From: a virus
Reading direction: 5' to 3' (one strand)
Virus record (IMG/VR): IMGVR_UViG_3300037488_003551
Coordinates: 62,001-126,000 of that record
DNA length: 64,000 nt
The notes beneath the pieces are model-generated. The model worked only from the letters and a program-made list of their open reading frames with translations. It was not told where the DNA came from and did not search any database. Below are positions 21,328-29,275 of the stretch, piece after piece; positions within the stretch are counted from its first letter, which is position 1; each line of letters opens with the position of its first letter. A program made the translations under genes and the position numbers.

Positions 21328-21672
21328 GTGACTTATTCCGAACAGGTGAAGGTCTTCGAAAAAAGGATAGCGCCTTTTATCAGCGGGGCCTCGGATGGAA
21401 TCGAATACGCCGGCTTTATCTGCTCGGTCTACCACTTTTTAAGCGAGGCCACACGACGGGAATGGGACTGGATTGGGCGGAAAAAGGTCGTGGTGCTCGG
21501 CTCCGGGGGGCCTAAGAGCCTCGTGATTGGGCGAGGGTGGGATAGGGGTAAGTGGCATAGCCCTGACCCTATAAGCCGCGTAAAAGAGTGGTCCAGGCAC
21601 TACTGCCCGGGGATGATGGAGGAGAAGGAATGGACACTGGACGGACTGAGAATGAAGAGTCGGGGAGGCTGA
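21328..21672 (+). CDS. Hypothetical protein, distant FAGGG relative
   Basis: 114 residues from GTG with GAAGG upstream. N-terminal pattern (EQVKVFEKRIAPFI) and GSGGPKSLVIGRGW resemble the 19732 and 20067 products. First gene after the terminator. It overlaps the next gene by 43 bases. Confidence 0.78.
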   Translation: MTYSEQVKVFEKRIAPFISGASDGIEYAGFICSVYHFLSEATRREWDWIGRKKVVVLGSGGPKSLVIGRGWDRGKWHSPDPISRVKEWSRHYCPGMMEEKEWTLDGLRMKSRGG

Positions 21673-21962
21673 GAAAAGCTCTGGGGGTGCTGAGGGAGCT
21701 GGCCTACCTGTACGAAAGTCGAGCAGACGATATGGGGAACTACAAAGGGTATCAAGGGCCTATCTGGCGCACCAACATCATCTGCGTGTCAGAAGAGGCG
21801 GGAGAGGCGCTGAGGGGGTTGTTAGAAGAGTGTGGGGTAGAGGCTGAGGTAAAAAATGAGTCCGCTTTTGGGGGCCGGCTCGTCGTCATGAGCGTGGAGC
21901 TTATAAATGCGGAAGTAGAGCAGATTCGGAGTGAAAGTTTGGAGGCAGGAGGTGTGGCGTGA
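21630..21962 (+). CDS. Hypothetical protein, distant member of the MTPF array
   Basis: 110 residues starting MDTGRTENEESGR, GGAGAAGGA upstream. After a polar N-terminus the pattern LGVLRELAYLYESRA...IICVSEEAGEALRGLLEE parallels the following four genes, so it is probably a diverged member of the same family. Confidence 0.75.
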   Translation: MDTGRTENEESGRLRKALGVLRELAYLYESRADDMGNYKGYQGPIWRTNIICVSEEAGEALRGLLEECGVEAEVKNESAFGGRLVVMSVELINAEVEQIRSESLEAGGVA

Positions 21963-22234
21963 CACCCTTCGAAGAAATCATGGTGGTCTACAAGCAGGTG
22001 ATGATGCTTCTCAACCATGCGAGACACAGCTGCACGGTCTGGGAAGCAGACCTGGGTGGAAACAACTACGTGGGTACGTGGGTCGCAGTAACTCTTGAGG
22101 CAGAACGGGTAATAATTGAGTTGATACGAACAAAAACAAAGGCTGCAGTGTACGCCATAGAGTGTGACCTGCGTGTGAGTTGCCCTGTCACCAATGAAGA
22201 AAGTAGGAAGGTACGACGAATGAAGGAATTTTGA
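21959..22234 (+). CDS. MTPF-array protein 1
   Basis: 91 residues from a GTG that overlaps the previous stop (GTGA), AGGAGG upstream. Starts (V)TPFEEIMVVYKQVMML, then NNYVGTWVAVTLEAERVI and a C-terminal RVSCPVT. First of four tandem paralogues. A helix-strand-helix-strand pattern is likely. Function unknown. Confidence 0.82.
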   Translation: MTPFEEIMVVYKQVMMLLNHARHSCTVWEADLGGNNYVGTWVAVTLEAERVIIELIRTKTKAAVYAIECDLRVSCPVTNEESRKVRRMKEF

Positions 22235-22237
22235 AAG

Positions 22238-22543
22238 ATGACGCCCTTTGAAAAGGTTCTGGAAGTTGCGAAACAGGCGTCGATGCTGATTGAAGAAGCG
22301 CACCATGACTGGACTTATCCCACGGCAAGCTCTATCCACCATTACGCGATATACAAAACTGTTTATGTGTACGAAGGGTCGTACGTGGGCGTTACAGAAA
22401 AAGCAGCGCGGATGCTGCTCAATCTTTTTAAGGAAGTGGCGGATGTCAGATATTCACGCTTGGACCGCGTGGTAACTGTGTCGTGCTGTCTAAGTAGAGA
22501 AGGAAGAGACCGAGTCGAGGAGTTATGGAGGAAGGATGAATGA
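22238..22543 (+). CDS. MTPF-array protein 2
   Basis: 101 residues starting MTPFEKVLEVAKQASML. It shares YEGSYVGVTEKAARML and a C-terminal VVTVSCCLS with its neighbours; an insertion in the first loop (YPTASSIHHYAIYKTV) makes it longer. Three bases after the previous gene, overlapping the next. Confidence 0.82.
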   Translation: MTPFEKVLEVAKQASMLIEEAHHDWTYPTASSIHHYAIYKTVYVYEGSYVGVTEKAARMLLNLFKEVADVRYSRLDRVVTVSCCLSREGRDRVEELWRKDE

Positions 22544-22809
22544 CACCTTTTGAAAAGGTTCTGGGGACTCTCAAACAAGCGTCAGTACTCGTCGAAAAAG
22601 TAAAGCATGGATGGGCGGTTCCACCTGGACGGCCAAAATACGTATACGTGGGCTCCGTATTAGGCGTGACACGCGAAGCCGCCCTGGAACTAAAAGAGCT
22701 GTTAGCAGACGAGCGTATTAGGGTCTGCCTATCTAGCCGCACTATGAGTATCGAGTGCGTTTTAACTGGAATGGAGATGTTGGTACTAGAGAGGATGAGA
22801 ATAGAGTGA
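22540..22809 (+). CDS. MTPF-array protein 3
   Basis: 89 residues starting MTPFEKVLGTLKQASVL, GGAAGG upstream, ATGA overlap. Shares YVGSVLGVTREAALEL and MSIECVLT with the other copies. Function unknown. Confidence 0.82.
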   Translation: MTPFEKVLGTLKQASVLVEKVKHGWAVPPGRPKYVYVGSVLGVTREAALELKELLADERIRVCLSSRTMSIECVLTGMEMLVLERMRIE

Positions 22810-23081
22810 CGCCTTTTGAAAAGGTTATGGGAGTTTATAAGAAGGCTGAGATGCTCATCGAGAGCGTTCATCATAACTGGCATTACTCGCGGGACGGGGG
22901 AGGCGCCATCTATTCGGGTAGCTACACAGGACTGACATGTGATGTGGCGCACGAATTATGGGCGCTATTCAAAGAAGCAGGAGCCTGGACTTGGATTTCA
23001 GCCCGTATCGTGTCCGTGGAGTGCCCCATCACCGACGACGAAAAGGTATGGGTGAATAAGAAGCGAGGTTATAGGGGATGA
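22806..23081 (+). CDS. MTPF-array protein 4
   Basis: 91 residues from GTG at 22806, which overlaps the previous stop as GTGA and aligns with the other copies' starts ((V)TPFEKVMGVYKKAEML). Shares YSGSYTGLTCDVAHEL and IVSVECPIT. Last member of the array; ATGA links it to the next gene. Confidence 0.82.
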   Translation: MTPFEKVMGVYKKAEMLIESVHHNWHYSRDGGGAIYSGSYTGLTCDVAHELWALFKEAGAWTWISARIVSVECPITDDEKVWVNKKRGYRG

Positions 23082-23494
23082 GACGAAGAAGAAGGCACAA
23101 AATAAATCGATGCATCTTGAAACCCACCGAAGACCAGCTGGAAGCGGCTTACTACGCGGTCAAGGGCTGGGCGAAACAGCATGGGGCCTTAATTGAAAAT
23201 GCTTCGGAGAAAGACTTTTGGATGGACGTTACGGATGGACATGGAATTTTAAGTATCTACTGGCCTAGGCTCAGCACGCTAGAAACAGCGCAATTTGCTT
23301 TTGAAAATAGGAAAGGCCGTGTGTTTGCGTTCCAAGACGCCACACAGCGAACACGAGCTCAAGAGATTATGAATATGGGAATCGTGCTCGATGTCTGGGG
23401 CGTGTCCCGTAAGAACGCTAAGAGGTATGTGGAGTACCGGAGGTGGCTGAAGGTCGAGCGAAAGTACTTGAGATGGGTGCGGAGACATTTTTAG
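23078..23494 (+). CDS. Hypothetical basic protein
   Basis: 138 residues starting MRRRRRHKINRC in an ATGA overlap. Strongly basic at both ends (last segment WLKVERKYLRWVRRHF). The middle has strands and helices (GWAKQHGALIENA). Nucleic acid binding is possible from charge alone. Confidence 0.8.
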   Translation: MRRRRRHKINRCILKPTEDQLEAAYYAVKGWAKQHGALIENASEKDFWMDVTDGHGILSIYWPRLSTLETAQFAFENRKGRVFAFQDATQRTRAQEIMNMGIVLDVWGVSRKNAKRYVEYRRWLKVERKYLRWVRRHF

Positions 23495-23532
23495 GGATAG
23501 ATTAAACAATCACGGAAGAAGAGGTAGGTTTC

Positions 23533-24366
23533 ATGCAACATGCAATTGAACAACGTTGGCACGCGGTGATTCGGTTTTCTGAAGAGTTCACTCGAGTGAT
23601 GAAAGATGGAGGGTTTACAGGTAATTATAAAGATATAAAAGAACGAGGAGTATACTATCGCGAGTTTGAAATGACAGACGATAAAGTACTGAAGAAGAAG
23701 CTGCAGTTAATACATCAAAAAATACGTATCCCAAATTTTAGTGTTGATAGTAGAGTAGGATTTCAACTTACATATACTGAGAGATACCATAAAATAGCCT
23801 ATGCAAGAGATGATGGTCATAGGGTAGGAAACATGATTCCTGAAGTGTTCCTTGTAAGCTTAAACCCTTCCATATCAGCAGAAGAGTCAATGGCACTCAT
23901 AGCACAAAGGTCATTGGGTTACTATACGCATTTCAACTATAAATGCCAGACAACACTAGAACACTGCATGGAAGTACTACAAGAAGATAAACACAGAACA
24001 GCACAAGATGAGAAGATGGATAGAACAATGTGTGAAAGAGAAATAGACCGACACACACTTGAAAAGAGAGTGTTGAGAATCACCTGCACTGACCCGCAGC
24101 ACTTTCCGCAGCTCCAAAAGGTTCAGGATGTCCCCGGGGTCGAGGAGGTGACGCCGGAGTCCGCTACTACTATGAAGGTCAAGCTCTCCGTCTTCGGGGC
24201 GGAAAAAGAGCTACGGGAAACGACTGAGTGGTACTACGACGGGCACCAATGTATTCAAAAGGCAGAAGTTTCGTCTATAGATATAATAGACGATAGTCGA
24301 GAGGAGAGTCCCAAAATGGTGGAGATGACCGAGGCAGAAATCTGGGGGTGGGAGCCCGACGCGTAA
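23533..24366 (+). CDS. Hypothetical protein with mosaic base composition
   Basis: 277 residues starting MQHAIEQRWHAVIRF, with AGAGGTAGG upstream. The first ~175 residues are encoded by AT-rich DNA; from about base 24,070 the coding DNA becomes clearly GC-rich (LRITCTDPQHFPQLQKVQDV). The N-terminal half is beta/helix mixed, and an internal helical segment (TAQDEKMDRTMCEREIDR) links to the second half. No family recognised. It is the last gene before the 1.15-kb non-coding stretch. Confidence 0.82.
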   Translation: MQHAIEQRWHAVIRFSEEFTRVMKDGGFTGNYKDIKERGVYYREFEMTDDKVLKKKLQLIHQKIRIPNFSVDSRVGFQLTYTERYHKIAYARDDGHRVGNMIPEVFLVSLNPSISAEESMALIAQRSLGYYTHFNYKCQTTLEHCMEVLQEDKHRTAQDEKMDRTMCEREIDRHTLEKRVLRITCTDPQHFPQLQKVQDVPGVEEVTPESATTMKVKLSVFGAEKELRETTEWYYDGHQCIQKAEVSSIDIIDDSREESPKMVEMTEAEIWGWEPDA

Positions 24367-24783
24367 ACCATACAAAAGGAGGGTATGGGAGGGTTCGCAG
24401 CGCTTACGGGAAAGGGGAGATGCTGCTTGAGAATATTCGGCCTAAAAGACAAATGAAAATCAATACTTAAGTATAATTTCCAGATATAAGACTTTTTCCA
24501 AGATACATAAACAACGTCAATTAGGATTTACCATATGAAAATTATCTGTTGTTAATTCTGGATTGTCTAACCCAACTTAAAAGGGCTATGCGACCCCCAT
24601 CCCCGACTCAAAAGGGTGGTGCTTGTACTTACTCCTGAGAAACAGGGAGGAGCACGCAGCATCTTTTGTGTTTAGAAAGTAGTGGATATCTTTAAATTTT
24701 TTAGTTGAAAAATGAGTATCAAATTCTCATCCGTTAAAAAATAAAAAAATATAAAGTCGGCGTAAAAATAGCTTAAATGGGTG

Positions 24784-24850
24784 TCTCTTCTCTTCTCTTC
24801 TTTTCTTTCTAACTCTTTCTAATGATTAAAGAATAAGAGAAGAGAAGAGA
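24784..24850 (+). repeat. Pyrimidine/purine inverted repeat
   Basis: TCTCTTCTCTTCTCTT (24784-24799) is matched downstream by AAGAGAAGAGAAGAGA (about 24835-24850), giving a ~16-bp stem around a T-rich loop. The strictly pyrimidine then purine arms could form a hairpin in RNA or a triplex-type structure in DNA. No T-tract follows. Confidence 0.6.
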
Positions 24851-25279
24851 AGGGGACGGGTGGTGGACACAACATATCCACGAACTCCGGATGCTTTTGG
24901 ATGTGTCATTTACGCGGACGTGAGATTCAGGGGTACTTCGTAAAGCGACGTAGGCTTAATACGTGGGGGAAGAGTGTATCAGGTGTTTATACTCATTTAT
25001 AGAGAATCTGGAAGAGATGGGTGAGTTCGGCGAAAACTGCGTTCGCTCGTGTGTAAATGAGCAGTCCGAAGGCAGAAAGTTCCTGCGGAGACTATTCTTT
25101 AGCGATATATTTTGCGCGGAATCCTTGATATTTAAGGCTTTTATCCTCCGGCATACGCTTTATTATTTCTTTGTAGCACTTTTTTCCGTAAACATTCCTG
25201 TTTTTATTTCTCTAGCTTTTTAAATCTAGGACTATACTTATTTTATTTCCTTTCATTTGTATTCGCATACTTAGGTCTC

Positions 25280-25309
25280 TTGACCTCCCTCCCTCGAGTG
25301 TGGTACTCT
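25280..25309 (+). promoter_or_regulatory. Sigma70-like promoter candidate
   Basis: TTGACC (25280-25285) and TACTCT (25304-25309) are 18 bases apart. The -10 element overlaps the hairpin at 25303-25324. It would drive the 25520-28902 genes with a ~200-base leader. Confidence 0.4.
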
Positions 25310-25519
25310 CTCAGGAGAAAGTACAAGCATGACCCTTTTCTACCAACTATATCGGGCGAAAGGCTCAATTTTCTCAGCCTCACTAATTCCATATTTTTAT
25401 GGAAAATATTTTGGTGTGTGCTTTGTGTGTCTTTATCTTACTTTTACTTACTTTAACTTACCTGTTTTTAGGTTTAAATATCCAAAACTGTCCCCTAACC
25501 CCGTTTAAGAGGTGTTTAT

Positions 25520-28500
25520 ATGTCGTACGAAAACGCACAGAATCCTACAGATGTCCCCGATTCCTCCTCGGCTGCCGCCCTATCGGACGCAGTAGACCTT
25601 GTTCTTGATCAAGACTTGATTCTTTCGCGGCAAGGTCAGAACCTTTCTGTAAGCCCGCCTAGCGCTCTTCCCTGCCCCGAGGGTCCCGAGATGCCACCCC
25701 TCGACCTTGAGGGCGTTCACGTGGCGCCTGGAGTGCTCTTGCGGAAGCCGCGCTTGCCGGCGGTGCGCCTCGATGCCGCTCAGTATCTGACCTTTCCCGA
25801 AGAATGCGCAACCCCTTTCACTCTTCTAGCTCGAGAGGTAACGCATCAGTGCCCGACTATCTCGCGAGATACCTATCACCAATTAAGCCTATACCGGTCT
25901 TTTAAGCCGGTAGAACTGGGTAGCCTTCTTTCGTACGACGCAGGTTGTTTTGTATCTTTGGCGCATGCTATTATTAAAGAAGATGGCAATGTGCATAAGT
26001 TTGCCCTAGATACGCAAGCTACGCACTATGATTGGTTACGCATTTCTGCTACAAAGTTCGTAAGACTTCTTCTTCACCCTGAGACATCCCTACCCACTTT
26101 TGTAGATAATAGCCTATCATATTTTGATGGTTCTTTAAATGGTATATCTTCTTCTGAATTTCCTTCTGAATTTCCTTCTGGTCTCCTATCCTTAGATGCT
26201 CTTTACCGCGTCTTTTTCTTAGATAGGGCATTACCTTACTATGTCTATTTATATGCAATGGATATTCGAGGCGAAAGGGCGATGCTTAAGGCTGATGAAC
26301 TTGCCTTTATTTCTACGTTTGATTATTATACTTTTGTAGCGGCTATTACGTATCTAGGAAGTCTTTTATTAATGGCAGCAGAAGGTTTTAGCCGTATTCT
26401 TTATGAGGGTGTTCGTTGGATGCTTTTGCGCGCTTATTGTAATTTAGGTATTTTAGAATGGACAATCGTAAAAGCCCACTTATCTAAGGACAATCCAGAC
26501 TATAGCCGAATTGTTTTTTCTGGTATGTTGTCTCCTTCTGAACGATTTAACTCCAAGGATACTACATGTGATTCTTATGCGCAATATGGGTGGGAATCTT
26601 TTCGCCGTACATCCAATGCGCCATTTTACTTAGCATCGATAACTCAGATTGCATTCTTTAATTCACATAGATATGAGTCAAGTGATAGATTATTTGATTT
26701 ACAAGACCGTTGTTTAAGTGGAGGATATGTTCCCTACAAATCAACAACTCTAAAACGAAAGATTAGTGAGGAGCATTACAGAAAGAAAGATTTAAAGCGC
26801 TTCTGTACTTATGCTTTAGAAGAAGAAGAATGCATCTTTTGTCGTATTCCTATCACCGAAGATAACACACTAGATATAGCACACGAATTATATTTTCTGT
26901 TTGAATTATTAGGTATTAATAAGCAGGATTTTGGTGGTACTAAGTATTTACCGTACTTTTTACAGAAAACTAAATTAGAAGAAGTACGCTCTTCTAATCC
27001 AACTTCCAATTTAATTCCTTCTTCTTTGTGTTTTCCTTTACCACCTAATTTGGGTATAAATCGTTTCAAATCGGAACCTATTTATCGCTTTGACTTTGCT
27101 CGATATTTACAAGTACGCTATTCTATAACGTTTAATCCCTTTATCTTGGACACTATTCCGCGTCTTATTTACCGTAGTATCTTTGATGAGCAAGCAAATA
27201 CTTTAACACCAATAGCTCAACTTCGCGATGAATATTCAAAGTTAAATGTCTTATATGAAGATAGTCTTGCTAATAAAAAGTATGATATTAGCAAAGGTGC
27301 CTCGGATGAAGCTGCCCGAAAATTAATGCAAGGGGAGGCTAAAATAGAATTATCTGATCTCGAAAACAAAATTAAAGAATCATTACTTGAATTATTTTCA
27401 ACTATTTTAGCTAATCAATTAGATTTAGAATCTTATCGCACTAGTAAATTAAATAAAGAGGACCTTATCTCTTTGATAACTTCGTCCAATTCTTTGAAAT
27501 CATGGGAGATTTATTTATCGCTTGAAGACTTAACACAGATGTCAACTGTTATTCATAGTTCTTATTCTAATCCTTCTCCTAAAGCAATTATAGCTAAGAC
27601 TAAAGCGTTATCTATAGTCGTACCTGACTCTATTTCTGATACAGTTTATTTACCTCGACCAAATGTTAATCATCCTGATGCCATGTTCTTTGCGCTTAAG
27701 GTTCCACCCGTGAGTGCTGAAACAATGATTGTTACTTCTTTCAAAAATATTCTTTACGCTGGTTTTTCGGGTGTATTACAAGGCATTATATCTAGAACTA
27801 TTGAAAATGATGAGCTTACAAAACCTAAGACACGTACTTATAAAGTTTATCCTTACACTTTTGTACCGTTAGCTACGCTTTGTGGGAATAGAGGTTTAAT
27901 GCAAAGCTTGGGAGAGTACATCGATATGCCAACCATTATTGATATTTATCAGAATTTACAGTTAGAATATCCTCAAACAGATATTTTTGCTTTAGCGTGT
28001 CGCATGGGAATAACTCCATATTGGATGGAGCAGCATTTAGGGTCGACAAACGCTAAGCATTATTTTGAGCTAAGCAGTAGGATTCGAATGAATCCTATTG
28101 TCATGGAACAGTTGGCTTCTATTTACTCTATTCCAATCCCGGATCATATTCCTACTTTAACCGTTGCGGATTATGACCGCATACGTAATTCAGGTCGAGT
28201 TTTAAATTATGTCCCACGCTTTACGGATATCAATGACCAATATATTCGCAAATTGTTTTCGCCCGATATGACTAAGGCAGACAAGAAGTGCCTTCTCGAC
28301 AATTGTAAAGGCCACACCTGGAAATCCATCGAAGCCCGTGCTAGAGTCATATCCAAGAAGATGCTCGAAGAAGAACGAGTCTTCAACATCAACATCCTCC
28401 CTGTCCGCAACTATACAGCCAAGACGAGAGAGCTCTTGGAGCGCAACTTCAACACTGCTTTGAACGTTGACCACCGCCTCAAAGTGGACGATACTAAGAA

Positions 28501-28558
28501 GACTGAAGCCGCGTTAAGAAAGAAATACTTGACGCCCCGTCCTCGGAGGCCGCTATGA
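25520..28558 (+). CDS. Large orphan protein (1,012 residues)
   Basis: AGAGGTG precedes the ATG. The protein starts MSYENAQNPTDVPDSSS with a Ser/Pro/Asp-rich, probably disordered region (~90 residues), then a long mixed region with several hydrophobic helices (FVAAITYLGSLLLMAAEGF at ~270-290), a CIFC pair near residue 435, and a basic C-terminus (EAALRKKYLTPRPRRPL). The first ~350 and last ~300 bases are GC-rich while the ~2.4 kb between are AT-rich with many TTA codons. Its place ahead of virion-like genes suggests a structural or ejected protein, but no family is recognised. Confidence 0.88.
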   Translation: MSYENAQNPTDVPDSSSAAALSDAVDLVLDQDLILSRQGQNLSVSPPSALPCPEGPEMPPLDLEGVHVAPGVLLRKPRLPAVRLDAAQYLTFPEECATPFTLLAREVTHQCPTISRDTYHQLSLYRSFKPVELGSLLSYDAGCFVSLAHAIIKEDGNVHKFALDTQATHYDWLRISATKFVRLLLHPETSLPTFVDNSLSYFDGSLNGISSSEFPSEFPSGLLSLDALYRVFFLDRALPYYVYLYAMDIRGERAMLKADELAFISTFDYYTFVAAITYLGSLLLMAAEGFSRILYEGVRWMLLRAYCNLGILEWTIVKAHLSKDNPDYSRIVFSGMLSPSERFNSKDTTCDSYAQYGWESFRRTSNAPFYLASITQIAFFNSHRYESSDRLFDLQDRCLSGGYVPYKSTTLKRKISEEHYRKKDLKRFCTYALEEEECIFCRIPITEDNTLDIAHELYFLFELLGINKQDFGGTKYLPYFLQKTKLEEVRSSNPTSNLIPSSLCFPLPPNLGINRFKSEPIYRFDFARYLQVRYSITFNPFILDTIPRLIYRSIFDEQANTLTPIAQLRDEYSKLNVLYEDSLANKKYDISKGASDEAARKLMQGEAKIELSDLENKIKESLLELFSTILANQLDLESYRTSKLNKEDLISLITSSNSLKSWEIYLSLEDLTQMSTVIHSSYSNPSPKAIIAKTKALSIVVPDSISDTVYLPRPNVNHPDAMFFALKVPPVSAETMIVTSFKNILYAGFSGVLQGIISRTIENDELTKPKTRTYKVYPYTFVPLATLCGNRGLMQSLGEYIDMPTIIDIYQNLQLEYPQTDIFALACRMGITPYWMEQHLGSTNAKHYFELSSRIRMNPIVMEQLASIYSIPIPDHIPTLTVADYDRIRNSGRVLNYVPRFTDINDQYIRKLFSPDMTKADKKCLLDNCKGHTWKSIEARARVISKKMLEEERVFNINILPVRNYTAKTRELLERNFNTALNVDHRLKVDDTKKTEAALRKKYLTPRPRRPL

Positions 28559-28902
28559 GTAAGAAGCCTGTAACAGAGAAACCTTCTACGGAAAAGCCCC
28601 TTGTTAGAGTCAACACTAAAACGTTTGTGGATACGGGTTTGGTGTGGCTAATTAATCGTTTCCTCCACTTGTACGGCTTTGCCATTGCATACGACATGAA
28701 CGAGGAGACGGGTGAATGTTCAGACTTCTACGTCTGCCGCACTATCTTCCGAGGATTCGAGGAGCCTTTTGACAGCGAGGGTTACGAGAGGGTGGCTCGG
28801 TACATGAAGGAAAACGCTGCCGAGCTCTATACCGAGGCTGAGTACCCCGTCGCCGCAGACTTCGTTCACCGCGGCTCCAGAGACGCTCTCCTTCCTCGTT
28901 GA
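28555..28902 (+). CDS. Hypothetical phage protein
   Basis: 115 residues, ATGA overlap with the large gene. The N-terminus is a Lys/Glu/Pro/Thr-rich linker (VTEKPSTEKPLVRV), then WLINRFLHLYGFAIAYDMNE and CRTIFRGFEEPFD. Small single-domain protein co-translated with the 25520 product, so possibly a partner. Function unknown. Confidence 0.85.
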   Translation: MSKKPVTEKPSTEKPLVRVNTKTFVDTGLVWLINRFLHLYGFAIAYDMNEETGECSDFYVCRTIFRGFEEPFDSEGYERVARYMKENAAELYTEAEYPVAADFVHRGSRDALLPR

Positions 28903-28937
28903 CGTCTCGGGGGTACCTCTGGTAGGCTCTCTCTAAC

Positions 28938-29225
28938 ATGGTCCAAGTTCGGCGGCTGCTGCCGGCTCTAGTAATGGTTCTAGGGCTTGCAGCAGCTGCA
29001 TTTTTCTCGTATGCTTTAGGTAGCTCGAGTTACCTCGGGTCAGCGCTCTTCAGACTCCCCCCCGGTCTGCTGAGCGCTTTTTTTCTTGCGTCATCACTCG
29101 TCTACGCTTATAGTGAGTTTCTCGGAAGCTCTCCTGTGTTGGTTGTCATTGTCCGTCCATTCTCTCCGCCAGTCCCAATGGATTCACCCGCTGCTCCTAA
29201 CCAGTGGGTGAGTTCTATTTTTTGA
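28938..29225 (+). CDS. Doubtful hydrophobic ORF
   Basis: A 95-residue frame starting MVQVRRLLPALVMVLG with two hydrophobic segments (~7-27 and ~43-60). It has no clear ribosome binding site, and a strong rho-independent terminator (29042-29084) lies inside it, so it is probably not translated. It is kept because the hydrophobic pattern would suit a small membrane protein. Confidence 0.25.
   Translation: MVQVRRLLPALVMVLGLAAAAFFSYALGSSSYLGSALFRLPPGLLSAFFLASSLVYAYSEFLGSSPVLVVIVRPFSPPVPMDSPAAPNQWVSSIF
29042..29084 (+). terminator. Rho-independent terminator
   Basis: AGCGCTC (29042-29048) pairs with GAGCGCT (29072-29078) and CAGAC (29051-29055) with GTCTG (29065-29069), separated by a 2x2 internal loop. 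Seven T follow. It would end the 25520-28902 transcript. Confidence 0.75.
29184..29222 (+). terminator. Second terminator candidate
   Basis: CACCC-G-CTG pairs with CAG-T-GGGTG around an eight-base loop, followed by a T-rich run ending in six T. Weaker than the preceding one. It lies about 55 bases before the Nudix gene. Confidence 0.45.
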
Positions 29226-29275
29226 TTCTAGAATCTCGTATTCCCCTATACTTCTCGTAGAAATGGAGACTCGCC

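Larger units (their letters stand above)
24367..25519 (+). other. Non-coding stretch with inverted repeats
   Basis: No open frame here has both a ribosome binding site and plausible protein. The stretch is AT-rich with islands of structure: CCATAC/GTATGG just after the previous stop; a hairpin with CTCCTG-AGAAA-CAGGGAG near 24,635-24,655; a pyrimidine/purine inverted repeat at 24,784-24,850; CCATA-TTTT-TATGG near 25,389; and a near-perfect hairpin at 25,303-25,324. A promoter candidate for the downstream structural genes is at 25,280-25,309. It may hold control elements separating early and virion genes, or an origin; neither can be shown. Confidence 0.6.

Noticed and set aside
24963-25223. 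86-residue frame in the non-coding stretch
   Set aside because: Starts at a GTG without a Shine-Dalgarno and has an irregular composition; judged not to be a gene.
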